Source: Lachnospiraceae bacterium UBA2860 (GTDB lineage Bacteria > Bacillota > Clostridia > Lachnospirales > Lachnospiraceae). Taken from it: a stretch of DNA of 64,000 nt. Positions 58,142 through 64,000 of this stretch are shown in pieces (within the stretch, counting starts at the first letter, position 1; each line of letters opens with the position of its first letter). The stretch lies in assembly GCA_002350625.1 (NCBI GenBank), contig DEFE01000004.1, forward strand, positions 18,780 through 82,779, in the 5' to 3' direction. Below the pieces are notes generated by a model, which was given only the letters and a program-made list of their open reading frames with translations, was not told where the DNA came from and did no database searches. Made by a program: the position numbers and the translations under genes.

Positions 58142-59752
58142 TCACATCGCCGCGCGGTAAACATACCGGCAGGCCGCGAAGGACACATGTGCGCCGTCCG
58201 TGAGCGGCACCTCCTCCCCGCCGACGACCGGGCGTCCGTCCACGACGGTGCCGTTCCGGGACCCCATGTCGCTCACATAATCCACCCCGTTCCTGCGGAT
58301 GATCCGCGCGTGCAGGCGGCTGACCGTCTCCTCCGGAATCACTTCGTCCACAAGCGTCGCCTGCTTTCCGATCAGGATCTCTCCACCCTTAAGCCCGATC
58401 GGGAGAAGGCCGCTGCCCGCCTCGCAGGGCTCGAGCTTCGCTCCCGGCCGCTTGTCACTGCCCTCCGCGAGCAGCACGGTATGGCCGTAATCTGTCACGT
58501 CGACCTGCTGCACCGGCTCTCTTCCCGAAAGCGTCTCCCCTGCATCAAGCTGCATCCGCTCCGCGGGAATCTCCGCGTGCGGGAAAATGGCTCTTCCCAC
58601 AGCTTCCCCATATTTAGCGCCCGTCACGCTTTCATCTTCCGCCGGGAAGCTGCCCCCGCGCTGTGCGTAGAGCGGCTGATATGCCTCCGCCGAAGCATAC
58701 GCCGCATCACTGTTTTCCGCCGCGGCTGCGCCATCTGTCCGCACAGCCTTTCCCTGTGCGCCCGCGCCGTCCTTCCGTGCAGCCTTTCCCTCTGTGCCCG
58801 CGCCGTCCTTCCAGGCAGCCTTTCCCTCCGGCCCCTTGCCGCGCCTCGAAGTGATCCGTTCCGCGATGCGGAGCGTCAGCAGAATCACCGCCGCGATGAG
58901 AATTGATGCACCGGCCATCTCCGCATCAGTCAGCACGAGGATTTCCTGCAGGTGCAGAACCACAAAGAGCAGCGCCGCGGGAATCGCCGCCGAGAGCGCC
59001 ATGAGGACCGCCTTCCTTCCGGGCAGCAGCTTCTTAAGGCCCTTTGTCTCCACCGGATCCGCCCAGGCCGCGGCATAAGTCTCTTCCTCCGGCAGCTCTC
59101 CGGCAGAGCGCCCGCTCTCCGCGCTCCACGCGTCTTCCTCTTCGGGAGAGGACAGCTCCGCGCTTCTTTGCGGGCGCTCCTCCCGCCGGCCGCCGCCCGC
59201 TCCCGCAGCCGTGTCCTCCTCCAGCACGCGCATGAGGTCCGCAAGCTGGATGTCCCGGTTCTGCAGCTCATGCAGGATGCGGCAGGCGAGCACGATGCTC
59301 TCCTGCATCTCATGTCCGGTCTGCATCAGAATCCACTCCGTGAGGGAGATGAGGGAGCTGCGCAGATCCTGCTGATAAAAGGGGACATAGGGAATCCGGA
59401 AAGTCATCGTCTCCCAGTGCATGAAGAGGCAGGTCGGGTCGAGCATGAGATGGCTGCTGTCGAGCAGGTAATCCTCGAAAACCGGCAGCGAGGTGAGCAG
59501 TCCTGCATACAGCTTTTTCAGGGCTTCCGCCGTCATGCGGCCGCTCGTCAGAAAGCTGCGGAAGGGCTGGCAGGACGTGATGTCATAGCGGTAGATGACG
59601 CCGTCGTTGATGCGCTCGATCTCAAGCGGCAGAAGGCCCGGAATCCTGTTGGCCATGAGGATCCTGAGCTCATACGCCGGCGCTTCCGCCCCGGACTCGT
59701 CTGTGAGAAGCATGTAGTTATGTGAGAAATCCCGCCTGTATTCCACCGTCAT
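58142..59752 (-). CDS. DUF6382-FHA domain membrane protein of the pilus operon
   Basis: A 536-residue protein. The N-terminal domain (about 1-180) matches what I know as DUF6382, found next to Tad-like pilus genes in Clostridia. Then comes a Glu/Arg-rich linker, two hydrophobic helices (about 247-290), an Ala/Gly/Lys repeat linker (about 300-345, several GKAxxKDGA units) and an FHA domain at the end (about 440-536). That domain has VSRLHARI and GSRNGT, the phosphothreonine-binding residues. No Ser/Thr kinase is in the window. It overlaps the TadE-like gene by 4 bp and is the last gene of the pilus operon. It may couple phosphosignalling to pilus assembly. Confidence 0.85.
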   Translation of the reverse strand: MTVEYRRDFSHNYMLLTDESGAEAPAYELRILMANRIPGLLPLEIERINDGVIYRYDITSCQPFRSFLTSGRMTAEALKKLYAGLLTSLPVFEDYLLDSSHLMLDPTCLFMHWETMTFRIPYVPFYQQDLRSSLISLTEWILMQTGHEMQESIVLACRILHELQNRDIQLADLMRVLEEDTAAGAGGGRREERPQRSAELSSPEEEDAWSAESGRSAGELPEEETYAAAWADPVETKGLKKLLPGRKAVLMALSAAIPAALLFVVLHLQEILVLTDAEMAGASILIAAVILLTLRIAERITSRRGKGPEGKAAWKDGAGTEGKAARKDGAGAQGKAVRTDGAAAAENSDAAYASAEAYQPLYAQRGGSFPAEDESVTGAKYGEAVGRAIFPHAEIPAERMQLDAGETLSGREPVQQVDVTDYGHTVLLAEGSDKRPGAKLEPCEAGSGLLPIGLKGGEILIGKQATLVDEVIPEETVSRLHARIIRRNGVDYVSDMGSRNGTVVDGRPVVGGEEVPLTDGAHVSFAACRYVYRAAM

Positions 59753-60153
59753 TTTCCCGCCTCCATCCCTGCCGCTTCCTTCACCGACCCGAGCCGGCGC
59801 AGGGTCTTCACGGGGTGGTATTTTTTATAAGCGGCCGCCTCCTTGATGCTCCAGATGGTCTCCCCGTTCAGGTACAGCGTGCCGGCCGTGCTGATCACCG
59901 TGCGCTCTTTATCGCTGTCCGTCCGCTGAAATTCCGCTTTCGCAAGCGCGAACACCGCGGGCGCCTCCTGCTCGTGCCCGCTGATTGCCTGCTCTGCCGC
60001 GCTCGCCTGAAGACAGGTCCTGTTGTGTACGTGGGCCGTCAGATACAGCAGCATGATCACGGAGAATATGAGCACCGGCGCGATCATGGCCGCCTCCGCC
60101 GTGAGATAGGCCCCGCTCATGCGTTCCTTTAGCGTCTGTCCTCTCTCAAACAT
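59749..60153 (-). CDS. TadE-like pseudopilin
   Basis: Small exported protein (134 residues from this start) with one N-terminal helix, MSGAYLTAEAAMIAPVLIF followed by SVIMLLYLT, the TadE/TadF signature with the conserved Glu two to three turns into the helix. The rest (about 45-134) is a short extracytoplasmic domain. The start could be ATG 60153 or ATG 60120; the second has AAAGGA 4 bp upstream but leaves few positive residues before the helix. It overlaps the FHA gene by 4 bp and follows the prepilin peptidase by 80 bp. Confidence 0.75.
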   Translation of the reverse strand: MFERGQTLKERMSGAYLTAEAAMIAPVLIFSVIMLLYLTAHVHNRTCLQASAAEQAISGHEQEAPAVFALAKAEFQRTDSDKERTVISTAGTLYLNGETIWSIKEAAAYKKYHPVKTLRRLGSVKEAAGMEAGK

Positions 60154-60233
60154 TCCTTTTCCATGTCTCCCGTCTCGCTCCTCTTCATGTCTGCCTTCAT
60201 GTCCGTTTACATCTCTGCCTGCATATTTCCCTC

Positions 60234-60644
60234 TCACAGCATCATCCCTCCTTCCGCGAGCAGATACCCGATCATCAGAAACGGCGCAAACGGAAATGCC
60301 GTCCCCCCTCCCCGTCTTCGCATGAGCAGCGCGCCGGCATAAAGACCCGCGCATAAAAAAGAGATCGCAAGCATGAGCAGCACCTCCTCAAGGGGCAGGA
60401 AGAGCCCGAGGACAGCCGTCATGAGCCCGTCCCCGGGACCGATCCCGCCGCGCGAAGCAAAAGCGGCGAGGAACAGCACCGCGCCCGGCAGCACCGCCGC
60501 CGCCATCCCGGAAAACGGCCGCCGGATCAGCACGGCCCGGATGATTCCGAGAAGGACAAACAGGCCGGTGAAGGGCAGGTGAATCTGCCTCTCCTTAAGA
60601 TCCTCGATCACATTTCCGATCAGAAACAGCAATTCAGGATGCAC
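60234..60644 (-). CDS. Type IV prepilin peptidase (A24, TadV/FlaK-like)
   Basis: Small membrane aspartyl peptidase of 136 residues that cuts prepilin leader peptides. The two active-site Asp are visible: D15 in IEDLKERQIH and D72 in GIGPGDGLM. There is no N-terminal methylase-type domain, as in TadV. The start is GTG 60644, with AAGGAGG 6 bp upstream; a longer frame to 60674 is possible but has no SD. It overlaps the end of the TadE-like gene by 11 bp. Its likely substrate is the Flp pilin at 62919-63086. Confidence 0.87.
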   Translation of the reverse strand: MHPELLFLIGNVIEDLKERQIHLPFTGLFVLLGIIRAVLIRRPFSGMAAAVLPGAVLFLAAFASRGGIGPGDGLMTAVLGLFLPLEEVLLMLAISFLCAGLYAGALLMRRRGGGTAFPFAPFLMIGYLLAEGGMML

Positions 60645-61368
60645 GCCTCGCCTCCTTCGCGTCCCGCGCCGCACACCGCTTGCACTGCTTTAATCCTTTG
60701 TATTCCGAATGCTTCACGATGTGCACATGGCGCGTCAGGGAATTATAATCCGTCGAGGGGTAGAAGTACCGGCCGGTCGCGGTCACGTAGACCGTTCCTT
60801 CATAGCCGCCCGGGAAACCGCGGCACCTGCGGTACAGCTGGCCGTCGACATTTCTTAGGTACTGTACGCCGGCCTTGTCGGTCTTTATGATCGTCAGGTC
60901 GAGATGCGAGCAGTCGCCGTGCGTGTGGTACACCTCGCCGTTGTCCGTCACATAGACCAGGCCGCTGTCCTCGCCGCTGCCGCCGCCGTACATGCCTCCG
61001 ATCCCCTTGTCGGAGCCGACAAAGGGATAGACGCGCGCCCGGACCGCCACCTTGACCGGCGCGATCCCGAAGGTCGGAAATGGAAACGCCAGCTTTTCGG
61101 TCCTGCCCAGATCGATCCAGAGATCTCCCGTCTTCTCCCCGGCGGCGCCCGCGGCGGACGCGAGCTTTCTCGCCTTGTTCGACAGCTGCAGATTCTTCGC
61201 GGTCTCAAGCCGGACGGCGTCCATAAACACGATCAGCGTCAGCATTGCAATCACAAAGAGCGGCAGCACGGCGGCGCACTCCACCGTCAGCGACGCGCGC
61301 AGAACCTTTCGGCGGCATACCCGGCCTTTTTTTCTTAACTCCGCTCGCCGAGGTGCGGTTCCGCGCAT
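60634..61368 (-). CDS. TadE-like protein with duplicated HxxC/CxxC domain
   Basis: Pilus-type exported protein of 244 residues. A basic start leads to the helix ASLTVECAAVLPLFVIAML (25-43), the TadE signature. Two related units follow: 138-184 (VYVTDNGEVYHTHGDCSHL then YRRCRGF) and 193-232 (VYVTATGRYFYPSTDYNSL then LKQCKRC). The first keeps the His and Cys of an Ada-type metal-binding unit; the second has replaced them with Tyr and Asp but keeps the final CxxC. The ATG at 61368 has AAGGAGGG upstream; a longer frame to 61413 is unlikely. It starts 31 bp after DUF5702 ends. Confidence 0.8.
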   Translation of the reverse strand: MRGTAPRRAELRKKGRVCRRKVLRASLTVECAAVLPLFVIAMLTLIVFMDAVRLETAKNLQLSNKARKLASAAGAAGEKTGDLWIDLGRTEKLAFPFPTFGIAPVKVAVRARVYPFVGSDKGIGGMYGGGSGEDSGLVYVTDNGEVYHTHGDCSHLDLTIIKTDKAGVQYLRNVDGQLYRRCRGFPGGYEGTVYVTATGRYFYPSTDYNSLTRHVHIVKHSEYKGLKQCKRCAARDAKEARRAS

Positions 61369-61399
61369 GCGCTGCCCTCCTTTCTTCTTTTTTTGACTT

Positions 61400-62890
61400 C
61401 TAAAGGTCCGCATAACTGAGCTCCTTTGTCACCGGAAATGTCACGCGCCTCTCCGCGCGGATCTCTGTCTCCGTCTCAAGCGAATTGATGCACGCGTCTA
61501 GCCGGAAATCCTCCCGGCCGCTCAGGCGGACGCGAAGCTCCACCATATCCATCGCGCGCGGCGTCAGCGTGTAGCGGTGCAGCGCGTAGATGAAGGTCCC
61601 GAGATATTCGCTGTAGCTCGTGCCGCCCGGGATATCCCGCGTCAGCGCCGCGATGTCGCCGCCGTTTCCCGCCAGATCCTCCGGGTCCGTCTGCCAGCTC
61701 TCCTTGTCTTTTACAAGCGCCACCTTCTTTCCCTCGAGCAGCGCCCGCACGTCCACGAGACTCTCCGCGTAGGACCACAGGGCCGTAAAGACGGTCTTGA
61801 TGATCGGTTCCAGGGGCGGGATACCCATGGCGGAGGCGATGAAGAAGGAGAGAAGGCTCAGCTCCGTCCCCTTCTCCTCGTCGGTCGCGAGGCACAGCAT
61901 GTTGATCGCCTGCCGCGCTTTCATGAGATCCCCGACCACCGCCTTCAGATTCTCCGCATCCGAAGCCTTGCCCTTCAGGAGATACTCCATCTCGTAGGCC
62001 AGGCCCCCGTCCGCTGCCGGCTCGACATAGGTGCTGAAATGATCGATGATCCAGGCCATGTAGTAGAGGTTGTCAAACCCCGCCGCGGCGCCGGTCGCGT
62101 CGATCGTCCCGAGCCCTGTCGACAGGCGCCGGCCCGTGACCAGCGTGCTCTTGTCGACGGTCTGCTGAGACACAGGACCCGGCACCACAAGGTCCATGAC
62201 CTTCTGCCGGTAGAGGCCGTAGAGGACCGGCAGCGGATTCACGAATCCCTCCGGCACCTCCGGCCGCTCCTCTTCCCCGGCGCCTTCCTCCGCGCCCTCC
62301 TCTGCCCGCTCCTCCGCGGCTGCTTCGGCGGCGGCCTCAACGTCGCCGTAATCGGCGTCCTCAAGGCCGTCCAGGATCGCCTGGCCCTGCTGCTCGGTCT
62401 TTTCCCTCGTGCTCAGCTTTTCCCTGAGCGCGGAGATGCTCTCGATCACGGCGGTCTGCTGCATGGCCAGCGAGGCCTGCGCCTCAAAGGGAATGCCGCC
62501 CGCGTCCGTCGCAAGTGTGTAAGAGGTGACGGCGCAGCTTTCCCTCTCGAGGTGCAGCAGATTCTGCCCGCCGGCGAGGAGCCGGCCTTTCTTCGGGTTC
62601 AGGACATAATCCATCGCCTCCTCGATAAAGCTGACGACGGAGTACAGGTCGACATCGCTCCCTTCGCTCCCGGCATTTAAGAAATAGAGGCCATAGTCGC
62701 GCGCGAGCTGCCTGTCATAGTGCGCGAACAGGGAAAACATCGCCTGGTCGACACTGTTCGCCGCCTGCATGCGGCCCGCGCTGACCTTGACCGAAACGAT
62801 TGCCCCGAGCACAAGCGGCAAAAGAGCGGCCATGGCCAGTGCGCAGTATATGGTGATCCCGCCCTCCGCCGCCCTTTTCCATCTTCTCAT
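61400..62890 (-). CDS. DUF5702 domain protein of the pilus operon
   Basis: Exported protein of 496 residues. The start is MRRWKRAAEGGITIYCALAM, with one helix (about 12-38) like a TadE/TadG protein, then a large extracytoplasmic domain (about 45-496) with QAMFSLFAHYDRQLARDYGLYF, which I know as DUF5702. A Glu/Ala-rich insert lies at about 185-215. The ATG at 62890 is chosen because translation from 62926 would add a non-hydrophobic stretch before the helix. It is the second gene of the pilus operon. Role: minor pilin or assembly factor (inferred). Confidence 0.82.
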   Translation of the reverse strand: MRRWKRAAEGGITIYCALAMAALLPLVLGAIVSVKVSAGRMQAANSVDQAMFSLFAHYDRQLARDYGLYFLNAGSEGSDVDLYSVVSFIEEAMDYVLNPKKGRLLAGGQNLLHLERESCAVTSYTLATDAGGIPFEAQASLAMQQTAVIESISALREKLSTREKTEQQGQAILDGLEDADYGDVEAAAEAAAEERAEEGAEEGAGEEERPEVPEGFVNPLPVLYGLYRQKVMDLVVPGPVSQQTVDKSTLVTGRRLSTGLGTIDATGAAAGFDNLYYMAWIIDHFSTYVEPAADGGLAYEMEYLLKGKASDAENLKAVVGDLMKARQAINMLCLATDEEKGTELSLLSFFIASAMGIPPLEPIIKTVFTALWSYAESLVDVRALLEGKKVALVKDKESWQTDPEDLAGNGGDIAALTRDIPGGTSYSEYLGTFIYALHRYTLTPRAMDMVELRVRLSGREDFRLDACINSLETETEIRAERRVTFPVTKELSYADL

Positions 62891-62918
62891 TGTCCCGCCC
62901 TTTCCACCCGCATTGTGA

Positions 62919-63086
62919 TCAGACACCGCTGCTCTCAGAGGATACCTTCGACATCAGTGTTTTCAGAATCTTCGTGATCTGTTCCTTGAAGATCAGCACC
63001 AGTGCGATGAGCACCAGCATGATCAAAACAATCTCGACAACGGCCACGCCGTCTTCCTCAGCCATAAAGGCGCTTACTTCCCCCAT
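62919..63086 (-). CDS. Flp-type (type IVb) pilin
   Basis: Prepilin of 55 residues. The cleavage site reads EEDG/VAVVEIVLIML, with Gly13 before the cut and Glu18 at +5 of the mature pilin, the class III prepilin rule. A hydrophobic helix (15-34) and a short basic/Ser-rich end follow. It would be cut by the A24 peptidase of this operon and polymerise into a Tad pilus. The ATG at 63086 has AAGGAGA 10 bp upstream. It is the first gene downstream of the promoter at 63282-63311; no tadA/B/C genes are in the window. Confidence 0.85.
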   Translation of the reverse strand: MGEVSAFMAEEDGVAVVEIVLIMLVLIALVLIFKEQITKILKTLMSKVSSESSGV

Positions 63087-63464
63087 GCTGTCTCTCTCCT
63101 TTCTCTTCCCGAAAATGGCGCAGTTTTCCCCCGCAGCGGACGCCTTCTTGCGCCTGCCGGTCATACGCCCTTCGCAGGTTTCCTATGCAGTTGTTTACAG
63201 GTAAATGCGGTCGGATCCGACCTCATCAGATGCGGGATACACCTTTTTGTGTTTCCGCGCCCCACCGGATGGAGTAAGGCGAGTATACCTAAAAGCGGCG
63301 GATTCATGCAACCCGGAATAGTGCACGAAGTCCGCCGCAGTAAATTCGTATAAAATTAGGTCTTTACAGTGCATCCACAAACGCTAAGCGATGCCGGGGA
63401 TACCCCCCCCCTTGAAGCTGCTCTTTTCAGCCGCCTCTGCGATGCGCCTCCCGGGAGCTCTTTA
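63087..63464. other. Non-coding leader and promoter region of the pilus operon
   Basis: No gene is seen. The minus-strand leader of about 190 bases precedes the Flp gene. An 8-bp hairpin GCGGCGGA/TCCGCCGC with a 28-base loop (63295-63302 and 63331-63338) is followed by TTTT on the minus strand and could terminate the upstream gene. The promoter -35 lies inside its loop. A run of nine C is at 63403-63411. Confidence 0.5.
63282..63311 (-). promoter_or_regulatory. Promoter of the Flp/Tad pilus operon
   Basis: On the minus strand TTGCAT (63306-63311), an 18-bp spacer and TATACT (63282-63287), which fits sigma-A. Confidence 0.6.
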
Positions 63465-64000
63465 TCAGCTGCACGCGCGATACGCCTTCCTGAAAGCTTC
63501 AGGCGTGAGCGCGCCCTCCTTCGCGTCTATGCGCGCCGTATAAGTCTCATCGCCCCAGACGGCTGTCCGGATGCCGTCTCCGTCTTTGAATACCCACACC
63601 AGCTTAAGGCCGACCAGGTAGTAGCTGCCGCCCGGATAGTCGGCGGTGTCAAAGGGTTCGTCAGTCCTCAGGAAGGTATACGTCCCGTGATCTTCTTCCA
63701 CCGGGCCTGCGCCCGCCCCTTCTTCGGCAGCGTCTGCTTCTGCAGCGTCTGCCTCTGCAGCGTCTGCCTCTGCAGCGTCTGCCTCTGCAGCGTCTGCCTC
63801 TTCTCCGGAAGCGTATGCCGCAGCCGTTTCCGGCGCATACGCCGCAGTTCCCGTTTCCTGCGGATCCCGGCCGTAATCATCTTCAGCTTCTTCTTCGGCG
63901 TAGAATGCTGCGTCCTCCGCGAAGTCCGCCTCCTCTTCCGCGTCCGTCCATGCGGCGTCATCTGTCATGGCGGCCGTTTCACCTGCAGCATCTGCCTCGT
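63465..64000 (-). CDS. Acidic repeat-rich protein, 5' end outside the window
   Basis: I do not recognise it. At least 178 residues are visible; the frame stays open to the window edge with the same Ala/Asp/Glu composition, so the ATG at 63968 is probably internal. The upstream part is very acidic, and 63727-63801 encodes five near-identical AEADA-type units from a 15-bp tandem repeat. The C-terminal 85 residues look like a small folded domain (FDTADYPGGSYYLVGLKLVW), with strands typical of a secreted module. It ends 379 bp before the Flp gene and is likely a surface or pilus-related protein. Confidence 0.65.
   Translation of the reverse strand, partial: EADAAGETAAMTDDAAWTDAEEEADFAEDAAFYAEEEAEDDYGRDPQETGTAAYAPETAAAYASGEEADAAEADAAEADAAEADAAEADAAEEGAGAGPVEEDHGTYTFLRTDEPFDTADYPGGSYYLVGLKLVWVFKDGDGIRTAVWGDETYTARIDAKEGALTPEAFRKAYRACS
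63727..63801. repeat. Five-unit 15-bp tandem repeat in the acidic protein gene
   Basis: Five copies of GCAGCGTCTGC[T/C]TCT in frame, encoding Ala/Asp/Glu units. The copies are identical apart from one base in the first, which suggests recent slippage and possible length variation between strains. Confidence 0.85.

Noticed and set aside
63195..63380. 61-codon minus-strand frame upstream of the Flp gene
   Set aside because: No SD, and it spans the promoter and hairpin.
63727..63801. CRISPR array
   Set aside because: The 15-bp units are contiguous, in frame and without spacers.

Overview
The window looks like a chromosome segment of a GC-rich Firmicute of the class Clostridia, most likely family Lachnospiraceae. 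The basis is strong Shine-Dalgarno sites, TTGACA/TATAAT promoters, secreted proteins with Big_2 (Ig-like) domains, an LCP protein, EpsG-type polymerase, a TSCPD protein, DUF5702/DUF6382 pilus proteins and a TetM-like GTPase fused to a NYN domain. The placement is inference. No rRNA, tRNA, CRISPR array, insertion sequence or phage gene was seen.

Region 1 (0.3-29 kb): tmk, then a surface-polysaccharide locus mostly on the minus strand. Read in its direction of transcription it holds an LCP ligase, an exported papain-type protease, an initiating sugar phosphotransferase, glycosyltransferases, LicD, a Wzx flippase, an EpsG/Wzy polymerase, a Wzz-like chain-length protein, two acyltransferase-3 proteins, an SGNH protein, an MBOAT O-acyltransferase, a GT2 enzyme, an Ig-SGNH esterase and a giant MdoB/LtaS-like phosphoglycerol transferase. 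Three genes are on the plus strand inside it (DUF6020-like, acyltransferase-3, GT2). The set suggests a Wzx/Wzy glycan decorated with acyl and phospho groups and attached to the wall by LCP.

Region 2 (29-36.6 kb): a TetM-like GTPase with a C-terminal NYN/Rae1-like nuclease domain, an exported PepSY protein, an exported EndA-like nuclease, a CDF metal transporter, a GH73-Big_2 autolysin and an AraC regulator. Region 3 (36.6-44.3 kb): an arabinose/ribose-type ABC importer (ATPase, permease, binding protein), a 1109-residue cytoplasmic DUF5107-TPR protein and an AllA-like cupin. This looks like a sugar-use module controlled by the AraC protein.

Region 4 (44.4-55.2 kb): an S-adenosylhomocysteinase homologue with an altered purine-binding motif beside an SAH/MTA deaminase, which suggests the S-inosylhomocysteine route. 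Then come a TSCPD protein, an MBL-fold RNA nuclease, murG, pgi, an aminotransferase, fRMsr, a rhomboid protease with a likely ACG start, and a HIT protein. Five GGGGTC[A/T]GACCC-core palindromes lie in gaps between 32.5 and 50.3 kb; some act as terminators, but a tandem pair lies in the wrong orientation for one.

Region 5 (55.2-64 kb): two exported proteins (one unknown, one acetolactate decarboxylase), a DUF1232-PPOX fusion, a small unknown gene, and the distal part of a Tad/Flp-type pilus operon with its own promoter (Flp pilin, DUF5702, two TadE-like proteins, an A24 prepilin peptidase, a DUF6382-FHA protein). A repeat-rich acidic protein runs off the right edge.
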